From: Oligoflexia bacterium
GTDB taxonomy: Bacteria; Bdellovibrionota; Bdellovibrionia; Bdellovibrionales; Bdellovibrionaceae
Direction: 5' to 3'
Length of the DNA stretch: 64,000 bases
NCBI GenBank assembly: GCA_016861345.1
Contig: BOLD01000003.1
Span: forward strand, 1-64,000
Below the pieces are notes generated by a model that ran no database searches, was not told the origin of the DNA, and saw nothing but the letters and a program-made list of their open reading frames with translations. Position 1 is the first letter of the stretch. Each line of letters starts with the position of its first letter. The position numbers and the translations under genes are program-made. Shown piece by piece: positions 27,175 through 35,965 of this stretch.

Positions 27175-27260
27175 GATGGCCCGATAATTGGAAAAATGGC
27201 GACCCTACCACTTGAAAACTCCCATTCACCGAAGGCGAATGAAACCCCTTTTTTCGACTT
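27175..27260 (-). promoter_or_regulatory. second copy of the candidate structured leader
   Basis: On the minus strand, the hairpin CATTC...GAATG with a GCCTTCGGT-type loop (27223-27241) is followed 12 bases later by TGGTAGGGTCGCCATTT (27194-27210), then 20 bases to the ATG of the 49-residue gene. A G-run plus TTT precedes the hairpin in both copies. Hairpin sequences differ while the flanking motif is identical, which is the pattern of a conserved RNA and not of a simple recent duplication. Confidence 0.6.
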
Positions 27261-27502
27261 AACTCTTATTATGAGTTTGTATTCAAAAATTGTCGCTACA
27301 AGTTTTGAAGTATGATCGACAAAAACGCTCAACGGACTCACGGAGCAACTGGCGGATTAAAAAACGTTACGGAAAGACCAAAGTGCTGAAAGAAAGATTA
27401 GAAACCCTGTTGCTCTATTGAAGGCCTCTGGATTTGGCACATGCCATGTCATTGTAAGAATCCCATTTACATTTAAGCGAAAATAGATACAATCTGATGC
27501 AA

Positions 27503-27582
27503 GGCAATGGAGTCTGCCTTAACCGCCGCTCGCAATGAGGTCGTGCTGATGGCTCCTACCAACACAAAGGTAGGAGTGCGCC
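27503..27582 (+). promoter_or_regulatory. fluoride (crcB-type) riboswitch
   Basis: The aptamer core is readable: GGCAATGG...GCCTTAACCGCC (27503-27526) and the near-invariant GTGCTGATGGCTCCTACC (27543-27560). The 3' part CTCCTACC (27553-27560) is perfectly complementary to GGTAGGAG (27569-27576), which contains the RBS of the exporter gene. Aptamer folding with fluoride would hold CTCCTACC and free the RBS; without fluoride the 8-bp hairpin would hide it. This is a translation-control arrangement inferred from the sequence. The downstream gene is a fluoride exporter, as expected. Confidence 0.92.
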
Positions 27583-28866
27583 TTGAGATCTAAATTTAAA
27601 AATCTGTTTTATCGATATTTGAAATGGACCTTTCTTAGCTGTCTCAGTGGTCTGTTAGCTGGTATTGCAGCCGCTATTTTTCTCATCTCCCTTGAATGGG
27701 CGACAAACACAAGAGACCGTAACGCCATCATTATTTTGGCACTTCCTATTGCTGGATTTCTAGTGGGATGGATTTATCACCGCTGGGGTAAAGACGTTGG
27801 CCGAGGTCATAATTTAATCCTCGATGAAATTCACGACCCCAAGAATATTGTTCCGATTCGCATGGCTCCGCTAGTTCTAGGCGGAACCCTTCTGACACAT
27901 TTATTTGGCGGATCCGCAGGACGTGAAGGAACGGCTGTCCAAATGGGCGCTTCACTATCCGATCAGCTAAGCCGATTTTTTAAGATCGAAATTGATGAAA
28001 GAAAAATTCTTTTGGCCGCTGGAGCCGGTGCGGGATTCGGAGCCGCTATAGGGACTCCGTGGGCTGGGGTTATTTTCGGGATGGAAGTGATCAATGTTGG
28101 TCGCTTACGGCTGTTTGCTTGGTTTGAGTGCTTAGTTGCATCATTCGTTGGATATTACACCGTGGTGCTTTTGAGAGCTCCGCACTCTCACTTTCCTGAA
28201 TATGTTTCTGATCGCTTTAGTTTTAGGGCTCTATTCTGGGTCGCGATCGCTGGTATCAGTTTTGGTCTGGCCGCGAAGCTTTTTTCTATGCTGACTCATT
28301 TCATCGAAAGAATGAACGCAAAGTTCATTTCTTATCCCCCTCTGAAGCCATTTTTCGGGGGACTCTTCATGGTTGGCCTGTTTTATTTAGAAGCTTCCTA
28401 TCGCTATGTCGGACTTGGAATTCCATTTATCAATGAAGCCTTAAGCACGCCGGACTCGTTCCGAGACCCGATTCTTAAGATGTTTTTCACCGCCTTAACT
28501 GTCGGCTCAGGCTTTAAAGGCGGAGAGTTTGTTCCACTTGTTTTTATTGGAACAACACTTGGAAGTGCACTTTCAATTCTTATTCCGATTTCTTTCCAGT
28601 TACTTGCGAGTGTGGGATTTGCTGCCGTCTTCGCTGGGGCATCCAATACCCCAGTCGCTTGCAGCATTATGGCAATAGAAATATTCGGAGCACCCATCGC
28701 TCCTTACGCTATCGTAGCCTGTTTCGTTAGCTACTATTGCTCTGGTCACCATGGGATTTACAAATCTCAAAGAGTCTATATCAAAAAACATAAAGAACTT
28801 TTGGCGAAGCTTCTCTGGCTGGGTGAGCTACCAAAGAGATTTCTCAACGGGAATGGAGAGAAGTGA
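27583..28866 (+). CDS. CLC-F type fluoride/proton antiporter
   Basis: 427 residues from a TTG start six bases after GGTAGGAG. A CLC fold with about ten transmembrane helices. Motifs fit the fluoride-specific branch: GRGHNLILDEIH in place of the chloride-channel GSGIP loop, GREGTAVQMG (residues 113-122) with Thr in place of Pro and Met121, GFKGGEFVP near 306 and GASNTPVACSIMAIE near 352. CLC-F proteins expel F- in exchange for H+. The upstream fluoride riboswitch agrees with this. First gene of an operon reaching to 32833. Confidence 0.94.
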   Translation: MRSKFKNLFYRYLKWTFLSCLSGLLAGIAAAIFLISLEWATNTRDRNAIIILALPIAGFLVGWIYHRWGKDVGRGHNLILDEIHDPKNIVPIRMAPLVLGGTLLTHLFGGSAGREGTAVQMGASLSDQLSRFFKIEIDERKILLAAGAGAGFGAAIGTPWAGVIFGMEVINVGRLRLFAWFECLVASFVGYYTVVLLRAPHSHFPEYVSDRFSFRALFWVAIAGISFGLAAKLFSMLTHFIERMNAKFISYPPLKPFFGGLFMVGLFYLEASYRYVGLGIPFINEALSTPDSFRDPILKMFFTALTVGSGFKGGEFVPLVFIGTTLGSALSILIPISFQLLASVGFAAVFAGASNTPVACSIMAIEIFGAPIAPYAIVACFVSYYCSGHHGIYKSQRVYIKKHKELLAKLLWLGELPKRFLNGNGEK

Positions 28867-29210
28867 TGCAATCAACCATACTGCGAATCTACATGAAAGC
28901 TTCAGCTAAGGTAAAAGATGCTGATCTATCATTTTGGCAAAGAATATTTAATAACCTTCTTGGGACCTTTCTTCTTCGTAAAGTAAAAGACTTCGGCCTT
29001 CAGCAGGCGCTTCTTCAGAAAGCGTCAGCTGGATACTTGAATGGAAACAGGCTTGTTTTCGATGTGAGCGAAGTAGCTCCCCCTGATCTTCCTCTCTGTT
29101 TAGAGATTATCGACACTGAATCTAACTTACGAAAATTCATCCAAGAGAACAAAAAGCATTTGTCCGAATGCCGAGTTGAGATTTTCCAAACTGCTGAGGT
29201 GGTGAATTAA
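28866..29210 (+). CDS. DUF190 (PII-like) protein
   Basis: 114 residues from the ATG at 28866, which overlaps the CLC-F stop by one base (TGATG) and follows GGAG. The start STILRIYMKAS and the end ...LCLEIIDTESNLRKFIQENK...VEIFQTAEVV resemble the DUF190 family, which has a PII-like ferredoxin fold and is often encoded beside CrcB fluoride channels. Its presence next to a CLC-F exporter extends that link. It may bind a small ligand and tune the transporter; that is inference. Confidence 0.78.
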   Translation: MQSTILRIYMKASAKVKDADLSFWQRIFNNLLGTFLLRKVKDFGLQQALLQKASAGYLNGNRLVFDVSEVAPPDLPLCLEIIDTESNLRKFIQENKKHLSECRVEIFQTAEVVN

Positions 29211-29933
29211 ATGAACACAAAATTTCCGAATAGAAACTCCGGATGGAAGATAAAAATAGTTGGATGTGTATTGCTGATTTTTTCTTTGGCTGCGCACGCT
29301 GAGGATTACAACTTTACTGAGCACGCCAAGTTGACCGCCAAAGATGGTTTTGACCAAACAGGTCTTTGGATTTTAGGTGCAGGCAGTCTGGCAACTCTTA
29401 TTGCCTTTAACTTCGATAATCAAGTTCATGACTCTTGGAAGGATCATCAGCAAATGTCTGCTGATTTAAGCAAGTATGGTGACTTCTGGGGAACAGGAAT
29501 ACCCGAGACACTTATTTTTGCCGGACAAACCTATTACGATAAAGAAAACGGCATTCCAGCTTTTGAGGGATTCATCCTCGGCGGTGTTGTCACTCACTCA
29601 ACAAAATTATTGATCGGAAGAGAAAGACCTGACAGCCATACGAAGACAGCAATGCCATCGGGTCACACTCAAGCTGCATTCTCAATAGCTGCAAGCATGA
29701 CGGAATCTTACGGATGGAAAGTTGGATTGCCTTTCTGGTGTATGGGCGTTTTCACAGGGCTTACACGCTTAGCAGACAATGCTCATTGGCTTAGCGATGT
29801 CGTTGCTGGTGCGACAGTTGGAGCCTTTTTTGGTAGAGCCGGATTTAAACATCACCAGCAGTTTCAGCCAACGGTTCTCTTTAATGAAGGACAAGTGAGT
29901 GGTGCCGGGATAGCTATGAGAATGGAGTGGTAA
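29211..29933 (+). CDS. periplasmic PAP2 superfamily phosphatase
   Basis: 240 residues. Signal peptide cleaved near AHA-E (28-31). The three acid-phosphatase signatures are present: KLLIGRERP (K-x6-RP type), MPSGHTQAAF and TRLADNAHWLSDVVAGA (R...H...D). It should remove phosphate from a phospholipid, polyprenyl-PP or soluble phosphate ester at the outer face of the membrane. It starts immediately after the DUF190 stop within the fluoride operon. Fluoride and metal-fluoride complexes inhibit many phosphatases, so a dedicated copy here could restore activity; this is inference. Confidence 0.88.
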   Translation: MNTKFPNRNSGWKIKIVGCVLLIFSLAAHAEDYNFTEHAKLTAKDGFDQTGLWILGAGSLATLIAFNFDNQVHDSWKDHQQMSADLSKYGDFWGTGIPETLIFAGQTYYDKENGIPAFEGFILGGVVTHSTKLLIGRERPDSHTKTAMPSGHTQAAFSIAASMTESYGWKVGLPFWCMGVFTGLTRLADNAHWLSDVVAGATVGAFFGRAGFKHHQQFQPTVLFNEGQVSGAGIAMRMEW

Positions 29934-31139
29934 ATGAATTCTGAAAATGAAAACGCACTAAATCCGACTGTTGTGAAACTTGGACTGGTTTCATTTTTCG
30001 CGGACGTCGCAAGCGAAATGCTCTATCCGGTAACTCCGATATTTTTGACGACAGTCCTTGGGGCCTCTATGGCGAATCTTGGTCTCATTGAGGGAGTGGC
30101 TGAAGCTATCGCAAGTTTACTTAAGACTTATTCAGGAAGCTGGTCAGATTCTATCGCTAAGAGAAAGCCCTTCATAATTGTTGGCTACTTTTTCGGTGCG
30201 ATTTCTAAGCCTTTTATCGGCATCTCTCAATCATGGACTCATGTGTTGGGCGCTAGAGCGCTGGATAGAACAGGAAAAGGAATAAGGTCAGCGCCACGAG
30301 ATGCGCTGATTGTAGACTCAGTTCCATCTTCAAAAAGAGGGGCCGCACTTGGCTGGCATCGCGGTATGGATACACTAGGGGCCGCAGTCGGACCTGTGCT
30401 TGCAATTCTATTGCTTTCGGTAAATCCGAACGACCTTCGCTCCTTGTACTATTGGGCACTTATACCAGGACTCATATCAGTAATCGTGATTTTCACCATT
30501 CGTGAATCTAAACACGAAGTACGCCCAAAGCCTTTCGAAAATCCATTTAAGACTTGGAGCAAATGCAGTCCAGCATTCAAAGAGTACATATTAGCTTGGG
30601 GTATCTTCTCAATTGCAAACTCAAGCGATGTCTTTCTTTTGATGAAAGCTAAGTCCATGGGTCAGTCTACTCAGTCCGTGATTTTGCTCTTTTGTATCTA
30701 CAATTTGATATACGCGCTCTCTAGTCCGTACCTAGGTAAGTTATCAGACAAAATTGATCGTATGAAAGTGCTTATCGCGGGACTCACGATCTTCACACTG
30801 GTCTATCTTGGATTTGGTTTTGTAAATGCCGGTTGGCAGTTCTGGCTGCTCTTTGGCATTTACGGACTTTACATGGGCGCAACTGATGGAGTTGGTAAGG
30901 CTCTAGCTGTAGATCTTGCACCGAAAGAATATAAGGCAACGAGCATCGGTATCCTCGGGACTGTGACTGGAGTTTGCACAATTGTGGCAAGTGTTCTTGC
31001 TGGGTTAATATGGGATCAATTTGGATCTCAGTGGACCTTTATCTTTGCGGCCACAGGCTCCTTGTTAACAATCGCAATCCTCATATTTCTCATGAAATCA
31101 AAATCTCAAAAAGGAGGCGCAGATGCACCCGTGGCATGA
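29934..31139 (+). CDS. MFS transporter
   Basis: 401 residues with twelve hydrophobic helices. Helix-2/3 loop [18 protein letters not shown] fits the G-x-x-x-D-(R/K)-x-G-R-(R/K) MFS signature, and a pseudo-repeat [19 protein letters not shown] follows in the second half. [19 protein letters not shown] is typical of a bacterial MFS subgroup of unknown substrate. It sits between phosphatase genes in the fluoride operon and overlaps the pyrophosphatase gene by 17 bases. The substrate cannot be told from sequence; phosphate, nucleotide or a fluoride-related solute are possible. Confidence 0.88.
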   Translation: MNSENENALNPTVVKLGLVSFFADVASEMLYPVTPIFLTTVLGASMANLGLIEGVAEAIASLLKTYSGSWSDSIAKRKPFIIVGYFFGAISKPFIGISQSWTHVLGARALDRTGKGIRSAPRDALIVDSVPSSKRGAALGWHRGMDTLGAAVGPVLAILLLSVNPNDLRSLYYWALIPGLISVIVIFTIRESKHEVRPKPFENPFKTWSKCSPAFKEYILAWGIFSIANSSDVFLLMKAKSMGQSTQSVILLFCIYNLIYALSSPYLGKLSDKIDRMKVLIAGLTIFTLVYLGFGFVNAGWQFWLLFGIYGLYMGATDGVGKALAVDLAPKEYKATSIGILGTVTGVCTIVASVLAGLIWDQFGSQWTFIFAATGSLLTIAILIFLMKSKSQKGGADAPVA

Positions 31140-31671
31140 AGTCGAAATAGGCGAAAGTGCGCCTCAAATATTAAATGCAGTCATTGAAATCCCAAAAGGA
31201 TCAAAGGCGAAATACGAGCTAGATAAAAAGAGCGGCCTAATTAAAATGGATCGCATTTTATTTAGCTCAGTTCACTATCCGGCAAACTACGGATTCATTC
31301 CGCAAACATATTGCGATGACAATGACCCACTCGACATTTTGGTTTTAGGTCAAGAGGTGGCCGTACCTCTTTGCATTATGCGAGCTAAGCCTATCGGGGT
31401 AATGAAAATGCTCGATCAGGGCGAGGCCGACGACAAAATTATTGCTGTCCATGCCGATGATCCCGAGTTTGCAGAAATTAATTCTCTTGAAGATCTGCCT
31501 CCACATAGGATCAAAGAAATTCGAAGATTCTTTGAAGACTACAAGGTACTCGAAAACAAAATTGTAAAGGTTGAAAAGTTCTTTGATCGAGCCGAAGCAT
31601 TTCGAGTCATTGATGCGGCCATCGAGCTATATCGAAACAATAGGGAAAAACTGACTGGGAGAACACAATGA
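31123..31671 (+). CDS. ppa: inorganic pyrophosphatase, family I
   Basis: 182 residues. The signature DNDPLDI (D66-I72) plus the conserved [22 protein letters not shown] and [21 protein letters not shown] are typical of family I soluble enzymes, which hydrolyse PPi with Mg2+. This family is classically inhibited by fluoride. Placing a copy behind a fluoride riboswitch suggests extra enzyme is made under fluoride stress. An additional housekeeping ppa elsewhere in the genome is expected but not visible here. Confidence 0.95.
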   Translation: MHPWHEVEIGESAPQILNAVIEIPKGSKAKYELDKKSGLIKMDRILFSSVHYPANYGFIPQTYCDDNDPLDILVLGQEVAVPLCIMRAKPIGVMKMLDQGEADDKIIAVHADDPEFAEINSLEDLPPHRIKEIRRFFEDYKVLENKIVKVEKFFDRAEAFRVIDAAIELYRNNREKLTGRTQ

Positions 31672-32228
31672 TAATTTTTGAATGGGAAAAAAGCGTCATT
31701 GAGACTGCGAGAACCTGGCCGACTAGCGGACCCGTCTATGATTTCTTTAAATTTTGGACCGACTATCATCAGTCCAGATGGTTACTTCTTGTGTTTGTGA
31801 TCGCCGTTGGAATTCGATTGGGATGGAGGAAGTTAGTTGTTCCATCATTGCTAGCCCTGATCGCATTTCCTCTGGCGGACCTCGCTTCGAGACGGCTTTT
31901 CAAAGCCTACATTATGAGACCAAGACCAAATTTTGTGGACTCGGCTTGTGCTAGCAGCCATTGTTGGGGCTTCGTAAGCTCTCATTCAACAAACATCACT
32001 GCCGCAGCACTTGTTCTTTGTTTGTATGATAGGCGCAATACCTATTGGGCATTACCAGTTGTAGCCCTCGTTTGTTTTTCGAGAATTTATTTAATTGATC
32101 ATTTTCCACTCGATGTCTTGGGTGGAATGGCACTTGGATCGATTGTCGGACTTTGTGTTTGGCTTTTATTTCGAAACGAAAAATGCCAACACTTAGTACT
32201 AAAAATGAATGAAAGGCTTGGCCTATGA
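31668..32228 (+). CDS. membrane PAP2-family phosphatase
   Basis: 186 residues with about five transmembrane helices. PAP2 signatures: KAYIMRPRP (K-x6-RP type, residues about 78-86), a variant second motif with SSHS in place of PSGH ([13 protein letters not shown]), and [17 protein letters not shown] (SR...H...D). Membrane PAP2 enzymes recycle undecaprenyl-PP or act on lipid phosphates. The start overlaps the ppa stop by four bases and its own stop overlaps the next gene, so it is firmly part of the fluoride operon. Confidence 0.85.
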   Translation: MIIFEWEKSVIETARTWPTSGPVYDFFKFWTDYHQSRWLLLVFVIAVGIRLGWRKLVVPSLLALIAFPLADLASRRLFKAYIMRPRPNFVDSACASSHCWGFVSSHSTNITAAALVLCLYDRRNTYWALPVVALVCFSRIYLIDHFPLDVLGGMALGSIVGLCVWLLFRNEKCQHLVLKMNERLGL

Positions 32229-32833
32229 GGAAGTGGTTAAGCGCAATTGCCGTTTTTCTGTTTGTTGGTGGAGTGTTTGCCTATACTTCAATATTTCGAA
32301 TCACAAAAAACTTCTATGAAGTCGATCCAGGGCGTTTTTATAGATCAGCCCAAATGACGCCTGCTGAATTGGAGGAAACAGTTCAAAAGTTTGGGATTAA
32401 AACTGTGATCAGTGTTCGTGGCTATCCGCAATCTATTCTGAATATGGAGCCGGAAGCGCAGACTCTCGCGAGACTGGGCGTTCATTTCTACAAGTTTGAT
32501 TTATCGACTGACTATTTTCCTCCACAGCAAGATCTACTAGAAATTCTTAATTTATTTAAAAGCTCACCGCTACCTATCCTCGTCCACTGCCGATCAGGCG
32601 CGGACCGGACTGGACTTATTTCTGCGATTTATCAAATTGAGGAAATGAAAAAACCTAAATCCGAAGCAGAAAATCAGCTTTCTTTCGAATTTTGGCATGT
32701 TCGGAGTTTTCATCCAGCCATGATCAAATTCCTAAGGTTATATCAGGGGCGGGAGTGGGCGGCATTTCACTACAATATCTGCGACTATCCAGAGTTCAAT
32801 GAAGACAAACAGAAGTGCTCTCGTGCGAAGTAG
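32225..32833 (+). CDS. dual-specificity-type cysteine phosphatase
   Basis: 202 residues. An N-terminal hydrophobic helix (about 4-21) anchors or exports the protein. The active-site loop HCRSGADR (C122-x5-R128) is canonical for protein tyrosine/dual-specificity phosphatases and the KAP/phosphoinositide subgroup; an upstream Asp (D96) in STDYFPP may be the general acid. Last gene of the fluoride operon. A phosphoprotein, phosphoinositide or lipid phosphate could be the substrate. It adds a third phosphatase chemistry to the same operon. Confidence 0.85.
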   Translation: MRKWLSAIAVFLFVGGVFAYTSIFRITKNFYEVDPGRFYRSAQMTPAELEETVQKFGIKTVISVRGYPQSILNMEPEAQTLARLGVHFYKFDLSTDYFPPQQDLLEILNLFKSSPLPILVHCRSGADRTGLISAIYQIEEMKKPKSEAENQLSFEFWHVRSFHPAMIKFLRLYQGREWAAFHYNICDYPEFNEDKQKCSRAK

Positions 32834-32886
32834 ATTGTGAAATTCTAAATGTGGCCAGGATCAGACGATTTTAAAAGAAATCTAAA

Positions 32887-32902
32887 TGTATTTGCAAATA
32901 CA
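32887..32902. repeat. 16-bp perfect palindrome
   Basis: TGTATTTGCAAATACA lies in the 149-base gap between the cysteine phosphatase gene and the CoiA-like gene, which are convergent. No T-run follows, so it is a poor terminator; it looks more like a dimeric protein-binding site, but no start codon is near. Confidence 0.45.
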
Positions 32903-32982
32903 GTTGTAAAGCTATTTAGGGGCAAATATTCGAATCACTACGATTAGAAATGAAGAGATGCTGCTTTTCGTAACTAGCCCAC

Positions 32983-33798
32983 CTAAAATCTGCGACGACT
33001 CCTTCCGAATCCAAATCTTTGTTGCCATGCTCTATTAGCCTGCGCTTGCCTGAGAACCTGAAGAACGTCTTGTTGCTGTGATTGTACTCGCTGAACTGCG
33101 ATCTTGTGACTTACGGTCTTCACCAAATCATAGATGTGTAGTTGAAAGTCTTTGCCTCCTGGATCTCCAAAGCCCGCGTGGATTTCGATAAACTTCTTTC
33201 TTTCAAATTTTGCGACATAAGCCCAAATGTCGTCGTTAGAAGGAAGCAAAAGCCAAAGAGTATCTTCCTCGCCAAAATCAAAAAAAACTGCTGAGTTAGG
33301 TCCTTGCCATTCTTCGAATAGCTTACAGTCGTGAATCCAGAGTTTGTAGACTAATGGATCAGATGAGTGTGGTCTTGTTTCTTCGACTATGGCCCTCAGG
33401 AACTTAATTTTATCGCGTTGTCTTCGAGTACCGTCAACTACCCAAACAATTTTCTTATAGAACTCGTTTCGAGCTTTTCGTTCTTCCGGATTTAGGAACG
33501 AGTGTTGAAACTCAAGAACCCAGTTTTTGTCAGTTTTTACGTCCGCTATGTGCTTCTCGCCATCGTCAGCTTCGTGAACAATTTCTTGCCACTCTATTGG
33601 AAACTGAGACTTCCAGTTTCTGTGCCATTCTGTTTCATTTTCCCACCAACGGTCACAAACGAACTTAGCTTTGTGCGCCCAATGCCAAATATTGGTTGCG
33701 CCGCATTTTGCAATAGTTGGCCGACCGCAGCCGATACAGCTTCCCATCAAACCCTTCTCAGGTTCTCGCCTGATGCCATTAACGATAGACAGCTTCAT
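32983..33798 (-). CDS. CoiA-like nuclease-fold protein
   Basis: 271 residues from the ATG at 33798, which has GGAG eight bases upstream; a longer frame exists. Cys-rich N-terminus (CIGCG, residues about 21-25), then HWAHK, ENETEWHRNWK, HIADVKTDKNWVLEFQHS and WVVDGTRRQRD, which are the pattern of CoiA-type competence proteins with a restriction-endonuclease-like core (D...E-x-Q in place of E-x-K). CoiA acts after DNA uptake in Gram-positive competence; in Gram-negative elements the role is unknown. The C-terminal Gln/Arg-rich tail is probably disordered. Confidence 0.78.
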   Translation of the reverse strand: MKLSIVNGIRREPEKGLMGSCIGCGRPTIAKCGATNIWHWAHKAKFVCDRWWENETEWHRNWKSQFPIEWQEIVHEADDGEKHIADVKTDKNWVLEFQHSFLNPEERKARNEFYKKIVWVVDGTRRQRDKIKFLRAIVEETRPHSSDPLVYKLWIHDCKLFEEWQGPNSAVFFDFGEEDTLWLLLPSNDDIWAYVAKFERKKFIEIHAGFGDPGGKDFQLHIYDLVKTVSHKIAVQRVQSQQQDVLQVLRQAQANRAWQQRFGFGRSRRRF

Positions 33799-33851
33799 GT
33801 TAAAATCTCCTTTTTTTATCTTAAAAAGTTTGTTACACCAATATGGTATAA

Positions 33852-33865
33852 AACACGTAACACGT
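33852..33865. repeat. tandem 7-bp direct repeat between divergent genes
   Basis: AACACGT occurs twice without a gap in the 110-base spacer between the CoiA-like gene and the divergent CGNR gene. A repeated half-site in this position could be a regulator site controlling both; no confident -10/-35 pair was found. Confidence 0.3.
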
Positions 33866-33908
33866 TCAAGGGGGTCGTTTTCTGAAAAAAGCGCAACACG
33901 AGCCAATT

Positions 33909-34400
33909 TTGCTTTTCCAAGATGGCCAACTCATCGGCTGGGGAAGCAGTGACGTCAAAAATGTATTAAAATCCGCCAACGAAGCCGTCATTAACGATGA
34001 AGTTACGAAGCGAGAAAATCTAACTTGGAAAGAGCTTTCTGATATTATCGCTTACGAATGGCTAGAAAAGTTTGTTGATACGGGAGTGACAGAAGAAATA
34101 GTTAAGGATTTGAACAAGAGGATTTCTTGGATCGAATATCGTCGCGCACTAATGCACTCGAAAAAAGGACATCCGTACTGGCGCGAAGTAGCTGATGCGA
34201 AAAGTCTGTCTCATCCTGATTTGAAGACAACCTATGTGATTTCCCATTTGCTCGCGATTGGAGCTTTGGAGGGGCTAAAGAGATGCAAGCTGAGCGATTG
34301 TCGAAAGTTCTTTATAGGACCGCCAAACAGGACTTGGTGCTCCAAGTCCTGCGGATCTCTTTTTCGAGTAAGACAGAAGCGGAAAAAAGATAAATACTAG
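33909..34400 (+). CDS. CGNR-type zinc-finger protein
   Basis: 163 residues from a TTG start; a CTG nine codons upstream is the only earlier candidate before a stop at 33858. The C-terminus, RCKLSDCRKFF...RTWCSKSCG..FRVRQKRKK, is the CGNR zinc-finger pattern (C-x4-C...C-x3-C followed by basic residues), a DNA-binding module usually paired with an N-terminal ABATE stress-sensing domain. The helical N-terminal region here is of the right size but was not matched. Likely a transcription regulator; the divergent CoiA-like gene is a plausible target. Its stop overlaps the 3' end of the convergent kinase gene by four bases. Confidence 0.7.
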   Translation: MLFQDGQLIGWGSSDVKNVLKSANEAVINDEVTKRENLTWKELSDIIAYEWLEKFVDTGVTEEIVKDLNKRISWIEYRRALMHSKKGHPYWREVADAKSLSHPDLKTTYVISHLLAIGALEGLKRCKLSDCRKFFIGPPNRTWCSKSCGSLFRVRQKRKKDKY

Positions 34401-35965
34401 ATCGACGGACGAACTACCACTATTGGCAGCGAAGAAATACTGCTTTTGGGGATGATGTAGATGCCCGACGAAGCACAAGATGCCCGTAAACTTGGATCAT
34501 CAAAATTGCCAGTTACAAGACAACGCAATGATCCGCTAGGAAGCTTCGTCAAAAGGTCAAATCCTGAAACTTTAGAGGAAAGGTCGTGATCTACCAAATA
34601 GATTAGATCTTTCGCGGATTCAGATGGTACAGCAGAATCGAGTTCTAAATTTGTTCCATCCATCGAGAATTTTACCTGATTAAAAATCTGCGACTCGTCA
34701 AATTTTATTTTCCATAGTTCTAAGGCGGATTCTTGATCGTCAATAACAACGATCTTTGAAGAAGAGTTAAATTTGAGCCTTGGCAAATACCAGTCAGCTC
34801 GATCTACTATTGGAAGGCTCACAGTTACTGTCGTTCCAACATTCAAAGTCGATTCCACTCCGATGCGGCCACCCCATGCTTCAACATTTTCTTTTGCGTG
34901 AGAGAGACCAATACCAGATCCGTTCGATTTCCCTTCAGAGAAACGTTTCTGAAAAACTTTAGGCAAACTTTCGGGTTTAATTCCGACTCCATTGTCAGAT
35001 ACAGAAATAGAAATTTCAGATGCAAGATCTCGAATCCGTACAAAGATTTTTCCAGTTGAATTCATGGCCTCAATAGAATTGTTGACGATGTTTCCCAAGA
35101 TAGATCGCAACTCAAATGGAATGTGCTTCACATGTGCTGATGCAACAATGTCCTCAGTATCGAAGATAAATTCGATGCTTTTCGGAGAAGCGGCGGTCAA
35201 CTCGCGTTTCGCTTGTTCTAGCGTGCTGTAAATATCGGTAGAGTAAACCTCATCAAACCCATTATTTGGACGATCATCAAGCTTTGAGATTAGATCGCGG
35301 ATCTGGCCGATGGTTAGCTCCAGTAGCTCGCGTTCTCGGGTCACGCTTTTGGGAAGCTTACTTGGAATGTGCATTAAAGCTGCCAGTGGAGTTCTAAGAT
35401 TATGACGAACTTGTTGAGCTACTTCAGTTTTTGCAATTTTCTTTTCAATTTCAATATCACGATCAAATTGCTCCAAAAGACGACGTTTTAAAAAGCGTGT
35501 CTGGGGAATCGAGATCATGTTCAAAATGAACCAAATCAAAATCGCATAGGGCACAAGTCGGAAACGTTCGTATTCAAATATAATTTCATCGCTAGAATGA
35601 GTTGCCGTACTAACATCAACTCGAACGGCGACTTCATCTCGCAGAATTTTGTTCAGAAAACCTTCATCTTTGAAGATCTCAGCCTTTGGAGGGATGACAA
35701 AAGAACGACCAGGCTCTGTTGAATTGTAGTGAATTGTCGTGAAGCTTGAAAGACGAGCTTGCTGTAGAATCAAACTGGCTTCTCGAAAGTCTCCAATTTT
35801 AACCATGCGGGAGAGGAATCGAGTATTTTCCTCTGCGACATTTTGTAAGTGAAGCGCATTGAATACGACCGCTAACCCCGCAAGAAATAAAAAGCACAAA
35901 CCAGACACAATGACCTGTTTTTGCTCGAAGGCTTTTATTCTTTGCTCAGGTGACTGGATTTTCAT
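34397..35965 (-). CDS. hybrid histidine kinase with degenerate C-terminal receiver
   Basis: 522 residues. TM1 about 18-36, an extracytoplasmic loop of about 100 residues, TM2 about 137-153. H-box QQVRHNLRTPLAALMHI with His188; N-box NIVNNSIEAM (near 292-301); G1 VSDNGVGIK, F-box and G2 SGIGLSHA. The C-terminal receiver-like domain (about 403-515) keeps acidic D409/D410, a candidate phosphoacceptor D459 in YLVDHDL, and Lys507 in IIPKSS, though the phosphoacceptor context is unusual. Last gene of a five-gene operon with a periplasmic binding protein, which may deliver a ligand signal to its sensor loop; the operon's NtrC-type protein is the likely output. Confidence 0.88.
   Translation of the reverse strand: MKIQSPEQRIKAFEQKQVIVSGLCFLFLAGLAVVFNALHLQNVAEENTRFLSRMVKIGDFREASLILQQARLSSFTTIHYNSTEPGRSFVIPPKAEIFKDEGFLNKILRDEVAVRVDVSTATHSSDEIIFEYERFRLVPYAILIWFILNMISIPQTRFLKRRLLEQFDRDIEIEKKIAKTEVAQQVRHNLRTPLAALMHIPSKLPKSVTRERELLELTIGQIRDLISKLDDRPNNGFDEVYSTDIYSTLEQAKRELTAASPKSIEFIFDTEDIVASAHVKHIPFELRSILGNIVNNSIEAMNSTGKIFVRIRDLASEISISVSDNGVGIKPESLPKVFQKRFSEGKSNGSGIGLSHAKENVEAWGGRIGVESTLNVGTTVTVSLPIVDRADWYLPRLKFNSSSKIVVIDDQESALELWKIKFDESQIFNQVKFSMDGTNLELDSAVPSESAKDLIYLVDHDLSSKVSGFDLLTKLPSGSLRCLVTGNFDDPSLRASCASSGIYIIPKSSISSLPIVVVRPSI

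Noticed and set aside
33830-33852. Promoter TTGTTA/TATAAA before the CGNR gene
   Set aside because: The spacing is only 11 bases, too short for a sigma-70 promoter.
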